Assembly (NCBI GenBank): GCA_015345905.1
Contig: JADDTR010000020.1
Coordinates: 248,001-312,000, forward strand
Direction of reading: 5' to 3'
Origin: Aotearoamyces nothofagi
Lineage: Eukaryota; Ascomycota; Leotiomycetes; Leotiales; Tympanidaceae
Length of the DNA stretch: 64,000 nt
In this document: in pieces, positions 1 to 12,383 of the stretch
Position numbering within the stretch: the stretch's first letter is position 1
How the letters are laid out: each line of letters opens with the position of its first letter
The notes under the pieces: generated by a model
Databases searched by the model: none
What the model was told of the DNA's origin: nothing
What the model saw: the letters and a program-made list of their open reading frames with translations, nothing else
Made by a program: the position numbers and the translations under genes

Positions 1-3000
1 TGATATACGGTAGCGAGCGAGCGAGCAGCCAGAGCAGAGCATCGGCTGGTGGGCCATGGCGAAGCGACAGGACATAACAGAGCCCAGGGCAGCTCCAACA
101 TCAGAAAGCCGAGAAGGGCAATGAGAGAGACTCTCTGCTGCAGCAGCAGTGCTAAGATTTGGTGGTGTGGGGGGGTTTTTGTATACAGGTCCTGTGCAGG
201 GAGTGAGTGACGGCTGCGGATGCGGCTGCACAGTGTGTATATCAGAGGCGTCTTGGGGACTCCTGACGAGTAACTGATCTGCATTCTTGTCGAGCCCCCG
301 GTAAAAGGGACCGACGGACGGATCGGACGTCGAGACAAAACAGTTGGCGGCCAATGCTGTCGACGTCGTGGCATGGAGTGGTGAGCCGGGTAGACGTCTA
401 TCTTATCTTGCAGAGACGAGAGATTTTTTTTACGAGACGCCCACGCCCATATTCCGCAACCGCTGCGGTGTCTTTCATGTTGGTGTGTGGCAGACATGAT
501 GGGCGGGGTTGAACGAGAGTATCTGTGTCAGAGGTATCTGCATGTGGCGTCGGAGGTCATCCCGCCAGGTATCACTCCTGGTAGATATCTATACAGTGCT
601 ACGCGTTACAGGAATGCGTCTCTTTATTATTTGTACTGGACAGAGGATACAAGCCAGCAAGGGGACGATAGCTACAGGGGTTGATAGCCCAAATCTAGAT
701 AAGATACATAGGAAGTGCATTCCGGATAGGCTATTCCCCCAATGATGGCAAAGGACCAGCCACGTAGATCTTTGTGCGAAGACAGCTGCAAGACGGCCAT
801 AAGAGACGGCTGAATGGGTCCTCCGCAAGTGAAGAGACATGGTCTGATCTGGTCCGATCTAGTCTGTTGTGGATGCACCGTACTTGTACAGCATATGCAC
901 AGTGCTGTAACTTCTGAAGCAGGCCACTCCGGCTGTGCATGGTACTCGGAATAGAGTGCCATAGGCTGGCAGTGCATGGAGAAGACACTGTTACAGGAGT
1001 AAAAAAAGTACCGGCCAGTTGAAGCAACTTCGATTCTTCTCGATGTCCTTCGACGAGGACGTGACAGGCTGTGTCATGCAAAAAGACGCGCGCCTGAGCC
1101 GCTAGAGGCATTCGCATGGCTTTTGGTAAGACATTGGTAAGATCTTGACATGGCCTTGCGCTACTCTGGCTTCGGTTTTGGCTTTCAAGTACCTGGCATA
1201 CGGGCTCCAGCAGGTAAACGCAGCTGGAAGGGAAGTTGCGGAAACCATCAACGCGGCATGCGGCGTGCGGCGTACGGCGGCCGGCCGAGGGCGTACGGCG
1301 TGCGAACCATGTGGAAATTAGGCGAGGCGCTTCTAGCTCTCGCCGCCTTGCTGCTTTGGGATTCCGCGGTGGAGGAGGGCGGCAATGTGGTAATGGCAGC
1401 TCCAATCCGCAGCGTTTCCCATGTGATAGACAGAGTTCGTTCCAGAGTTCCAGAGTGCCAAAGTGGCGCTGTAGAGTGCTACTGTGGAGTCCTCGACCTC
1501 CCAGACATCCCAGGCGCCCTAGGCGTCCTAGACGCAGCCAGGGCCTCTCCAGTAGATAATAGCGCGACTGCTAGACGGCCACTGCATCGCCGGATGCAGA
1601 CACGGGCGCTACGGGGCGGTGCTGCGCATTACCGGATATGGGTTGGTTGTACAAGTGCCATTTAAGAAGGTTTTAGCTCTCGTCGTATCTCGTAAGTGCC
1701 GCGGTGGCTGTACCGTTGGTGACGGCCGGGACAGTCGTCGCAGTCGTGCCATCCGTGCCATCTGCGCCTGCCACGAACACCGAGGAGAAGTAGGACGGAG
1801 TCTGAGGCCAGCGCGCCAAGCAGGCGTCGATACGATACGCAGCTGAACTCTCCCGATGCCCATGCATAGCGTGTACCTTGGCCACAGCAAGCCGGTGCTG
1901 ATGCGAGATGCGAGATGCAAGATGCGAGATGCAAAGTCCCGAGCCAGTCAAGGTTGTGGAAGTAAAGTAATACTGTAGTAATAGGCCTGACCATTTCCTT
2001 GCCGTCGAAAGCAGTCCTTGCGGAAGCTCCACTGCTGCAGCCCGCGGTCCCAAGACTCGTATGCTCTGCAGATACTTCTGAGTACCTGTTACGCCTTGCC
2101 ACAACGGCATGGCAGCCACGCGGGAAGCCATGGCCCTCATCGCCGAACGAGGATGCACCCTGAAGGCACACGGAGTAGAACAGTGCACACAACTCTCTGC
2201 AGTGCCACGAACTTAGAGAGTATTAATAGACATAACACGTTCCCAGCCTGCCCTATCCAGAGCGTCACAGATGCAGAAGGGTTCGTTCAGCAACGCTGTC
2301 TGGGAATGCAACATATACGCAGGCTGTTCAGGGCCGATCGGGGCGATCCAGGCAGCTGTTCCGTGATGCAATGGGACAGACAATGCTGGGAGTCGAGCAA
2401 GATTATCGAAGGCCTAATTGTTTCACATCGCTGCGTTTTAGCTGGCCAGGTACTGTATGCAGCGGGCAACCTACCTGATACGCACTACCTTGCTGCGTAG
2501 ACTGTGGCATGGTGGGCTGTAAGCAGGCCAGCAGGCAAGCAGGCAAACCTTCTCGGCATTACTAAGGGTTTTCGACGCGCGATATTTTCCGTCGCTGTAG
2601 AGGCGAGGTGATAAGGCTGGCTTGGAGGAGTAGGAGAAAGAGCAAGCACACGGGGGTGCTTCCCGAAGTTCGAAAAGGAACGGCCAAGGCCGTTGCACAC
2701 ACACGGTACACCTCGTAGGCACTGTCTGCCAATGGATGCGTACCTGCCTTAGGGCTCTTAGGTTGCGGAGCTAAAGTAGGCAGGCCGGCAGTGCCTTAAG
2801 ATACCTTAGGTCCTCAAGGCACCGGGGCCTTAGGAGCTGTACTATACAGGAGGGGGGTTTTGTGAGAGTCACAGATCGCTAAAGAGTCGGTGTGAGAAAG
2901 ACGTCTACAATGTGTGTGTATATACATATAGATAGCAGAATAGAATTCTAGTTGAAAACACTTAAATCACGGCCTGTACGTGTAAGGAGCGGTCATCTCC

Positions 3001-4183
3001 AAAGAGAAATCCAGGTTTTTTGTACAGTACCCTTGGTAGAAAGTACCAAGTAGTGGTAGTAGTATACAGCAAACAAAGGAGGCCGAATATACCTCGGTCT
3101 ACTCGTATTATATTATAATAGCTTGAGCAGCTCTCTGATCGACATGCTAGAAAGAAAGTCCAGGAGTAGCAGACCTAGAAGGACATCAGGTACCCAGCGT
3201 GAAGCTGTCGATGAATGGTTTACGAGTTGTTATAAAACTGTCACATCCATGATCTCGAAAGTATCACTGAACACTTTTCAGCTCGAGCATAGTCTTCATA
3301 TACTCTTCAGAGCTCTGGATCGATCAAGTCATCGAGTGGTAAGGGGCGGTCCTGCAAGATTTTCGAGTTCAATTCCATTTATTGGTTGCTGAACTACATC
3401 CGCGATCCATGTGACCGTCGCAGACCCCCCTTCCGTACCGTGCCTCTGCGCCGTAGGGCATCGGGTAGCGTCGAGAAGGCAGCGGCGGCCCACAAAACAA
3501 GGCCATTTTCGCCGTGGGAAGCTTTGGCGCCAGCACACGCCAGCAGGCTCAGCGCCGGCCGGCACGAAGACTGTACGTGTCCGGTATTACGCTTGGGGGA
3601 TCCACTCGGGATTCCATCACCCACTGTCTTGGTGATGCTTGGGTGGCGCACCAGCTGTTTCGCCTACTTGGTGCCACCGCTATGCCACCGCTATGCCACG
3701 CCGTGCCACGCCGTGCCACTTGGTGCGCGCATTGCCAGTCGTTCTCACCATCGGCCTGTGTCGTATCTGCGCGTACTGCACCGAGCAGTGCTGTATCGAG
3801 CAAGGTAGACGAGGCCGGCGAACAGGTGCATGCACCTAACTTCTGCCCAGTGCCCGCGTCTGTCCGGCTTCGTCGCTTTGAACCCGGCGAGGCCCGTGAT
3901 GATGCTGCGGTGGAGGCGCCGGTGCTGTACAGCAGCGCAGTAGTGGGCACTGTGCAGTGTGGAGTGCAGATGGAGCTTGAAGGCGGCAGTGCGGAACACG
4001 CTGTACGGAATGTCGGCGGCGCTGTCACGACTCACGGCCTGCGGGAGCCGAGTCGCCAGTCGCCAGCCGCCAGTCGCCCGGCGATGTCCAGCCTGCGCAA
4101 ATTGGCCGCCGGGCTTGAATGCCAAAAGAGGTAGGGGATGCAGGCCCTGAACAGAAGAGAGCCTGCATGCTGGTAGCACACAG

Positions 4184-4220
4184 CCCAGCGCCCAGCGCCC
4201 AGCGCCCAGCGCCCAGCACC
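4184..4220. repeat. heptamer tandem repeat (CCCAGCG)n
   Basis: About five head-to-tail copies of the 7-mer CCCAGCG, the last slightly diverged. It lies in gene-free DNA, and because 7 is not a multiple of 3 it is not a coding repeat. Confidence 0.85.
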
Positions 4221-5150
4221 CACACTGCAACGGCTACAGCGCGTCCTGGTCCGCGGAAGCCGGGCCACTCTACAGGCAATATCACATATCAGGTCCTCAA
4301 CCGCCAGTCCCACGTCACTTGACTCACCGGCTCCAAGCTACTCGGTACCGCGAGCAGCAAGAGCGACAGCGTCAGCGACATCGGCAGTACAAAATACAAA
4401 TTACAAAATACGTTATTGGAAGCCTGCTTTCATCATCTGTCGCTGGCCCGAGGCAAGCCCCTCGGTCTGTACGGCGTCGCCGTCCAGCATCCGCCGTTCT
4501 ACCGCAGGCCGGGATGGCGGATGTGGTGCGGCAAGCGACGCAGCCGACTCTTGCGACAAACACACTACACGGGGGCACACGGGGTGTTACACCAGAGGTT
4601 CGGTCAATCGCGAGTTTGGTGAGCAGGCCGACGGAGTATAGAATCGCCGAGGCCCTTTTTTGACGTACGGCTCGTTACTGCGGGAGCCTTCTGGCCTCTG
4701 CCGCTGGGCGCGGCCTAGCTGGGTCCTGCGCCCGCCGTGTCTGCCGTGCGCGAGGCCTCCTGGCATATGACAGGTCGACGGGCGACGAGGGCAAGAGCAC
4801 TGCCATGTGGTTCTCGCGTGTATTGCTGTATCTCCCCCACCATCGCGCTGCAGCATGCGCGCATGGCAACGAGGGCCTGCTGTGGGAAGCCAGACAGGCC
4901 ACGGGGGTGCGACGCCTGCAGGTCGACAGGCCTGCAGGCGCGGTGCAGCGATGCTCCCAGCTGCTTTCCGAGTACGGGAGGCTCAACTGCCCAGCGGCGG
5001 CCAGGCTGCATCTCCGGCTGTGTGCTACGTAGCAGTCCTGGATGTACAGTTAGTTACATACAGTCCAGAGGACCTGCCTTAAGAGGCCGTGGGCCAGGGA
5101 GACAGCTGCGGCGTGCGTGAGCCGAAGCGACAGCATACCGAAGTCGATCG

Positions 5151-5198
5151 AGCAGAGCAGCAGAGCAGCAGAGCAGAGCAGCAGAGCAGCAGAGCAGC
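5151..5198. repeat. AGCAG/AGCAGAGC tandem tract
   Basis: A run of interleaved AGCAG and AGAGCAGC units, about 48 bases long, in the gene-free leader. Confidence 0.8.
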
Positions 5199-5468
5199 GT
5201 CGCAGTCTCTTGTTTGCCCAGAGAGCGAGGGAGGGAGAGGGACCGCATACGTACCCTAGCGGGGCGCTACCGTCGCAGCACCGCGCTACTGTGTGTGTTC
5301 GATCTGGTCCGTGCACGCCCAGCCAATGGGGCCCTGCCGTCCGCACGACGGCACGCTGCCATTGGCGCAGAAAAGCGGGCTCGTACGTGCTGTCCCGTAC
5401 CAGGTCGAATACTTCCGGGCTGCCAGGGGGCGTGGGCCTGGCTTGATAGCGATGTTCCCTGTAGCCTG

Positions 5469-5512
5469 GCCTGCTGGAGCCTGCTGGAGCCTGCTGGGGC
5501 CTGCTGGAGCCT
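5469..5512. repeat. GCCTGCTGGA decamer tandem repeat
   Basis: Four near-identical 10-mers GCCTGCTGGA (one with G for A), followed by decayed copies to about 5550. Confidence 0.85.
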
Positions 5513-5733
5513 GCGGGAATGGAGCCTGCGGTGCCTGCGGTGGCCTGTAACATCAGACGGACCGTCGAGCTATTCCGCAGCCTGGCAGCCTGGCAGCCAG
5601 GACGGTACGGTCGGTAGTGGAGATTGTTTCCGCCCGCCATGACGGCGCCTGCTGCGAGACTGCGGTGAGGGCAGCCTCACAGCCTGTGTCTGGCCTGCAT
5701 GGCTTCCTGCATGGCCACTGGCGGGCGCGGGCA

Positions 5734-5787
5734 GGAGGAGGAGGAGGAGGAGGAGGAGGAGGAGGGCGACGGCGACGGCGACGGCGA
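5734..5787. repeat. (GGA)n followed by (GGCGAC)n microsatellite
   Basis: About ten GGA triplets run into about four GGCGAC/GGCGAG hexamers. Both period-3 tracts keep frames open and create spurious acidic or basic open frames on either strand. Confidence 0.85.
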
Positions 5788-5953
5788 GTGGGAGCACGGC
5801 GAGTTGGAGCACCGGCGGGCCTGCTCTTCCTTCTCTCCGTGTTCCTGGCCAGCGACGAGGACGAGGACGAGTCCGTGCATTGCCTTTCCGCTGCCTCCGA
5901 GACAGCCCGGAAACTCCCCCGCTCCGGCGTGCATATGCCCAGCCCCCAGCGCC

Positions 5954-6007
5954 GCGCTCTGCGCTCTGCGCTCTGCGCCCTACGCTCTGCGCCCTACGCT
6001 CTGCGCC
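5954..6007. repeat. CGCTCTG / CGCCCTA heptamer repeat
   Basis: About seven 7-mer units alternating CGCTCTG and CGCCCTA, head to tail. Confidence 0.8.
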
Positions 6008-6240
6008 TTACTCTTTGCTTCCTCGACCCCATACACGAAGTCCGCCTCGTTTGCCCACACAGAGGTTCACGATTACGAGGGCCCTCAGTTCCTCAGTGGT
6101 TTGCTTGTGCCGCTGCTTGCCTCGCCTTGTCTGGCGGGACAAGGACGCGTTGCGGTACTTGCGAGACGCGCGACTGTGCCCCAAGGCAATCTCCTGCCTG
6201 TGGATCTCCAGCCATGCGCGAGCGAGCAGCCCGGCAGAGC

Positions 6241-6241
<1 letters not shown>

Positions 6242-6271
<30 letters not shown>
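6242..6271. repeat. (CTG)10 microsatellite
   Basis: Ten uninterrupted CTG triplets (CAG on the other strand) outside any convincing gene. Confidence 0.9.
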
Positions 6272-6274
<3 letters not shown>

Positions 6275-7008
6275 GTCTTCCCACCCTTGTGGGGGCCTGG
6301 AGCACGGATGGCGGATGACGCTCGGGTGGCCTGCCCTGGTCTGGTCTGGTCTGCAGAGAACAGCGACAGCACCGTGGAAACGCTCGAGCTCTTGCCCGTC
6401 GCGTTCCAGAGCAGCCAGAGTGCCAGGCAGGGCGGGCGAAGGTTCGCGAGCAGCCAGATCAGGTACGGCGCGGCCCTGCTTGAACGGCCCTGCTTGAACG
6501 GCCCTCTTCAGGATTGGGCGTTGGCTGCTGGGGTGCGACCGCCAGACGCTGCTCTGTGGCTGTCGCTGTCGGTCGACGGCCTCGAAGGGACAGCAGGCAT
6601 GCTGCAGGTCCGTCTTAGTCCCGGAGGGGTGTCGATAGTACAGGACGCGGTACATGCTCGGACCCTGGCAGAGCTGTCAGTGCAGCAACGGTAGATGGCG
6701 ACAGCCTCCAACGCTCCTCCAGCCAAAAGCCACGCACCGGCCGTCCTGGCTTCCTCCTGTACTGTACGCTGCAAACCGCGCCCATACCGGTGCCCATACC
6801 ACCGCCGCTGCATTCACAAATGCAAGATAAATCTAGAATACTAACGCAGTAAATTTAGTGATATGCTATAGTGTTGGCATGCTGACATGTTGACATGTAA
6901 ATGCTGTATGCCCCGTCCCCGTGGACCGTCTAGCCATAGCGGGAGTGACAATCGATTGAAAACCATGCGATAGATTATTATAATACGAAGCATTTGATGA
7001 CGGCCCCG

Positions 7009-7010
<2 letters not shown>

Positions 7011-7042
<32 letters not shown>

Positions 7043-7043
7043 C
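7011..7043. repeat. (AGCGAC)n microsatellite
   Basis: Five and a half uninterrupted AGCGAC hexamers. Confidence 0.9.
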
Positions 7044-7269
7044 CAAGGCCCAAAGCTCCGAGGCCAAAGAGAGTTTGAACCCACCCAGGTTCCAACCTCC
7101 AATCCATTACAGAGCGGCCGCCATCATCCTCCCTTCTCCTCCCTGGCCAGTTACCGCGTCGACACAGCACCAGCACCAGCATCCGCTCCAGCCTCGCAGT
7201 CACCACCGCTCACGTCGAGCTCGTCAACCGTTCCTAGCAATTGCCCACCGGAGCTTGCCATGCCGCTGC

Positions 7270-7302
7270 CATCCAAACCATCCAAACCATCCAAACCATC
7301 CA
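7270..7302. repeat. CATCCAAAC nonamer repeat
   Basis: Three exact head-to-tail copies of CATCCAAAC plus a partial fourth. Confidence 0.85.
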
Positions 7303-8240
7303 GGCCAGACACTGACATGACTCGGGTGCGGGAACATACCTGGAACATGCCTGGGCTTGCATTCCCTGGTAGCTTCACGGCAATCACTCAGAATCGCTCC
7401 CGCAGGGCCAATTCGAAGAAGCTCGCTGGGCGATCGTGAGATAGAGCTCCGCTTTTCGTTTATCCCGCACATTCTCACCAGCTGTGCCCCCATCCCTCTC
7501 CTGCCTCTCGCGTTTGCTTGTGTTCCGCCCTGGGGCAGGGCCTCCTCTGCGGCCAGCCAGTGGCAGGAGGCGGCAGCGTGTGTGCTGTGTGCCACGGCGA
7601 GACAGCACGTCCCCAGGGTAGTATATTCCACAGGCCACACGGTGTCCCATGGCGTGTATACCACCCAACTTCCCCATCCCGGCATAAAATCGACAGTCTA
7701 AAAGGGCCCTTGCTGTCCGGGGGGCCACTACCTTACGCCCCAAGAGCGAGCAGCAGTGCTCGACTGCCATAAACCTCGGAACTCTCGCCGAACCTCTCAA
7801 AGGCATGGCCTCCCTCTCTCTCTCGGCCTTGCTCGTACTCCAAATGAACGATTGGCGTCTATAACAACATGCACATCCACCACCCTCACCCTCCTCCTTC
7901 TCCTCCTCCTCCTCCTGTGCCGGCTCCTTTTTGGTTTGTGAGAAATTACAGGTACAGTACCCATCCACTCGGCCAAGTAGACAGCCTATCCCAAATGCGG
8001 CGTACAGCAAGCTTCGCACCCTCACGCTCGAGTCTTGACTGTTCGCTCCCGAGTCCCGCCAGCACCACCACCACCCGGCCAAGCGCGCTCGTTGTCCGTC
8101 TATCTCCGTTTGCTTGAGGCTGCGACGTCCACAGCACAGCCCCGGGCAGCATACTGGGAGCGAGCCCGCCATAAAAAGCTGACGCCAATTAACGAGCAGT
8201 GGGCGGCAGCATCAGGCAAGGTTGGAGATCTCACATTGCG

Positions 8241-8270
<30 letters not shown>
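8241..8270. repeat. (CAT)10 microsatellite
   Basis: Ten perfect CAT triplets about 970 bases upstream of the vosA start codon. Confidence 0.9.
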
Positions 8271-8271
<1 letters not shown>

Positions 8272-9236
8272 GGCTGGGCTAATCTGCCGGGTTTGCACGG
8301 TGTATCCCTCCGCTCAAGAGTCGCCTTTTCCACCAGTCCTCGAAATCCACAATTCCACATTCCAGACAGACGGAACTATTCACTTCGTCTCCTGGGCTTC
8401 GGTCCAACTATAGAACAAGTGCTGTTCCGGGAAACCGTTGGTCTGAGCCTCGAAGCTGGATTGAGTATCGCCAATCAATTCTCCGAGCTATCAGCTCACA
8501 CGTCCATATCCGGCCAGCACGCGCCGTCCACTACCTCATCCATCCTCGACCGGACGGCTCGATCAATCTCAGGCTTACACTTTAAACGCACTTAACGCTT
8601 TGCGCTTTGCCTCCTCCTTCCCATTCACGTCTTTCGTCGCACTTGTCCAGATTCATCAATTGACTTCATCTCGAAGCAATCGGTGCTGTTCAGTACGCCC
8701 CATACTTGCCACCCTCTGCCTCCAACCACAAATTCTCTGGTGGCAGCGTGACCCTATGCTAGAGTGTACGAAGTCTTTTTCCCTGGCACTAAACCCTATA
8801 ATCCTGATTCACATTACTAATCCCTTTCAGAGATCTCCTAACGCCTACATCTACGCCAAAACTTACGCCGCACCGCGCCGTTGAGCCATCAACGACGCCT
8901 CACACTCCACTATTTCCCAGACCCAGTCTGCTAGATCAATTCAGACGGAGTCCAGCCGGGACCTAAACCCCCCCCCCACGCGCCAAAATCCTTCTGGTAC
9001 CGTTGATGATTTATGGTCATGTACCCATCTGTAGTCTTGACCCAAAGGACCTCAAGCTCGCATGACAGCCGCTTCGACGATTGACACCCTAACAGGCTTA
9101 TGCTTTTCCCATGATTTCTGAAACTCGCGGTTTACATCCTTCATTCCATCTCAACCACGGTACTGTGTCGATCTCGGGTTATCTCAGATGCATGACATAA
9201 TACCACTCATATCGCAGAGCTCTACCATCCTCCTTG

Positions 9237-10984
9237 ATGAGCAACCAGCAAGCTTCACATCAGTTCGCAGCTGCGGCGATTGCACAGAGTCGAACTCTCA
9301 GCAGGTACGTTTGGTCGAGCAGCACCCGTTGCTGACAAGACCTTGAACTGATCATGAGGGTTTCATTCAGCATCGACCATGAACTGGTCATTCGACAGAA
9401 GCCCGCACATGCAAAGGTCTTCGTAGGCAAGGAGAAAGGTGCGCCCAATACCCCAGGACTTCCAATGCAAGCACCAGGCTGACGCTCATCTAGATCGAAA
9501 GCCAATCGATCCTCCGCCAATAATCCAGCTTCGTATCAACGAATCTAAGGACCCGGCGCAGAACTACTTGCAGAGTAAGCTCAGCTCTTTCCAGAGTATC
9601 ATCAATGCTAATATGCGACTGAAAAGGCCCTTACTACTTTGTTTCCTGCAGCCTTATAGATGACGACGAGAACCGATCGCAAGCAGGGAGGGAAGAAGTC
9701 AAGAATGCTTTAGCTGGAACACTTGTGTCTTCCCTCCATCGACTGAAGGACACCGACAACAACGATGGGGGGTTTTTCGTATTTGGGGACCTATCAGTCA
9801 AGCTTGAAGGCTTCTTCAGGCTACAATTTACCCTCTACGAAGTACGCGACAAGGAGGTTGAGTACATCAAAGAGATCACTTCCGACCCTTTTCAAGTTCA
9901 TGCTGCGAAGAACTGGCCTGGCATGGCCGAGTCCACCTTCCTGACTCGATCGTTCAGTGATCAAGGCGTGCGATTGAGACTGCGCAAGGAGCCACGCTTT
10001 CGTCTTGGGCCCCGAGGACCAGCATCTGACGACTATCAGCCGCGGCATTATAACACTCAGAAGAGGCGGCAGAGCCAAGCAGATACCACGGTATCGCAGT
10101 CACAACCCATGTTTTCGCAACCTCAAGAAGTTTATGGAGGGCCTTCTCGACAGAGCACGACCGAATACCCCAGCTTAACTCAGCATCAGCAGTCGATCAT
10201 GCAACAAAGTGCGAACGCAGGTGCGCAAAGGAAGCGCGAGTACTCCCAATTACCGCAGGCCGGATCTTACGAATCTCACGGCGATGAGGCTTCGATCAAG
10301 CGCATGAGGACAGATTCCGGCCATGTTCAACAGCACCCGTATAGCGGCCAACCAGAATACGCAATGCAAGGCGGACAGTATGGGAGGCAGTACCCTGAAG
10401 GCTCACAGGCGTCACAATTCCAGGCGTACAGTCAGCAACCGTCTCAACAACTGTATGCCAACATGTACAATCCGAGTCCTCAGTATTCTGCGGGTCGAGA
10501 GCAAGGATACTTCACAGGTCGACGCATTGATCCGCAGTATTCTGGCGGATCTTCACCTTATGAATCGCCAATTGGCCGTGGACCTGTCACCCCGTTCCAG
10601 CGATCTCCTAATGTAGCGGGGCCGTTTGAGTATACACCGTCAATGCAATCGCCTTACGGCTTGCAACCGCAGCAGCAGCAGCAGCAACAACAACAACAAC
10701 AACAGTACATGCCGCAGATTGCACAACCTCTTCAGCCTGGTAGAGTGCCTCTAGGCATTTCAATGTATGCTCACCCCGATTTCGACCAAGGTTCATTACC
10801 TCCCCGGACAAGTGGCATGCAATCAGGAGATATGCCACCACCAAACTATGGAAGAACGCCAGGGATGGGAATCTCACACTCGGGCGTGGCACATCTACCA
10901 GCGCCCACATCTGGTGACGAATTGAAATATGCGAAGGGATGGCCTTACGAGTTCAAGCCACGAGACGACAATCCGAATCGTTAA
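9237..10984 (+). CDS. vosA: velvet-domain developmental regulator, VosA type
   Basis: The model has four exons (9237-9304, 9359-9438, 9494-9574, 9627-10984) and gives 528 residues. All three introns are 52-55 nt with good GT/AG ends. The velvet domain spans about residues 24-204: ELVIRQKP, then the family signature RKPIDPPPIIQLR split by intron 2, then SSLHRLKDTDNNDGGFFVFG, FPGMAEST-like NWPGMAESTF, and DQGVRLRLRKEPR. The FVFG core and the FADQG-like end fit VosA better than VeA, VelB or VelC; VelB has a longer insert. The remaining 320 residues are disordered and Q/P/S/Y-rich, with basic KRKR and KRMR patches that may be a nuclear signal and a 12-Gln run near residue 425. In Aspergillus, VosA with VelB binds DNA and controls spore maturation, trehalose and repression of conidiation; that role here is inferred. 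The start was chosen because it is the first ATG that splices in frame. Confidence 0.88.
10670..10705 (+). repeat. CAG/CAA tract coding polyglutamine in VosA
   Basis: Five CAG, six CAA and one CAG codon in a row encode twelve Gln in the disordered tail of VosA. Mixed codons make slippage less likely than in a pure tract, but length differences between strains are plausible. Confidence 0.9.
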
Positions 10985-12383
10985 CGGCGGAGAAGATACC
11001 TCTAGCGCGAGCACCGACAGGGAGGAAAACATACACAGAACAACACCGACGAGTAATCATTCGTTTGTACATATAACACATACTTTGCATTGAACGGCGT
11101 GGATGGGCATATACCGACAAAACAGGGATACGGCTTTCGCGAAAACATTGCTGGCAATTAAGCATCGGGCGTGAATTTGGGAGAGAGAGATATATACTCG
11201 ATATATAATACTGGGTCTGAAGATTTTGGGCACACGGGGGGCGCTCTGCGATATATTAGACACCGGGGCAGGGCTTGTAATTGCGCTTTTTTTTTTTTTT
11301 CTAATGCCCGGACTTGGGAAAAAAGGGGGGGGGGACCACGGGGCGGTCCGGGAAAAATATCCATTTGTTTTGTGTTGTTATTGATGATCTTTAGCCGGCT
11401 GCAGCCGCACGCCGGAGAACATGTCAGCCTGAGCCTACCAGCCACATGATAGAAGTTATAGTTATGCGTCCCCCCCTCCCTGTACGTACAATGTAATGTA
11501 TATCATATCATATCATATCATATCATCTTTTTAGGAAGTCCCTACAGCAGCAAATTCAGAGAAGAAAAGAAGAAAGAAAAAGAAAAAGAAAAGAAAAAAA
11601 GTAGTAGTAGGCTACCATCCATCACGCCCGTAACCGGTGCCCGCTGCCCGCTGCCCGCTCTCCGTCTGGGTCCCCGGGCCGGGCGCCGTTTAAATGCCAT
11701 GCTTGCAGGTGAGGTGAGGTGAGTTGAGACAGGACAGGAGAGGGTCCGTCCGTTCCGTTCCCGACGCCGGTCGACCCCATCCATCGGCCCGGATCGACGG
11801 CGGGCTGGGCTCCTGCTCCTGCTCCCGTATCGAACCTCCCCCCTCCCCCCCGTCAGGCCCGATCGATCCATCCCATCCGCAGGACGAGCCGCAGAACGAG
11901 CCGCAGAAGGGGGAGACGAGACGGCCAGCCAGCCAGGGGGAAGGAGAAGCACGGGCACCGCAGACGCGATGGAGGGAGGGGGGAGGAAGAGAGAGAGAGA
12001 CCTGGGTCGTGCTTGCTCTCTCTCTCGGGGCGAGATGTGCAGCTCGGGATGGGCTGGGCTAGGCTAGCACCAGCGCCAGCGCCAGCGCATCTAAAAAAAA
12101 AAGAAAAAAAGATTCACAGTCTCTGGCTCTGCAACTCGCTGCGCGCTGCTCTCTGTGGGGGTCGATTCGCGCTTAGCGCTTGCTGGCTGTGGCTGTCGAC
12201 GGGAAAGACGTCCACGGCTCGCTTAAGCGCGCGCTTTTCGACCGATTGGACGTATCGACTCCTGAGAACGATGGAGAGTGGCTTTTTTATGCTATGATGC
12301 TTATTTGCTTTTATCTACTGTATCCGGAACCATGAGACATGCAATCAAGCAGACGTGTGTCCCATCCTTCCTGCGCATCCTTC
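10985..12383. other. convergent intergenic region vosA / FAD oxidase
   Basis: This is the 3' flank of both neighbouring genes. It contains a T run near 11287-11300, a G run near 11322-11333, four ATATC repeats at 11497-11525, and an A/G-only tract around 11560-11601. A GC-rich block at about 11640-12060 has GGAGGGAGG- and CT-type simple sequence. No coding potential was recognised. Confidence 0.6.

Larger units (their letters stand above)
1..9236. other. 9.2 kb GC-rich, simple-repeat-rich stretch without a convincing gene
   Basis: Open frames on both strands here are short or made of low-complexity residues (poly-Glu/Gly, poly-Leu, poly-Ser, poly-Cys). None shows a recognisable domain, a plausible exon series or fungal splice sites joining conserved blocks. 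The DNA carries many separate microsatellites and minisatellites, listed individually. It ends at the vosA start codon, so the right-hand 1-2 kb (roughly 7.2-9.2 kb, poorer in GC and rich in CT tracts) probably holds the vosA promoter and 5' untranslated leader. Nothing else could be assigned; an untranslated RNA cannot be excluded. Confidence 0.6.

Noticed and set aside
5699-6694. Plus-strand frame of 331 codons
   Set aside because: It is held open by (GGA)n, (GGCGAC)n and (CTG)n tracts. Its protein is poly-Glu, then random, then poly-Leu, and the opposite strand is open for the same reason.
7384-8172. Minus-strand frame of 262 codons
   Set aside because: It contains a low-complexity EEEEEKEEGEGGG run from a CTC repeat and no conserved block; it lies in the probable vosA leader.
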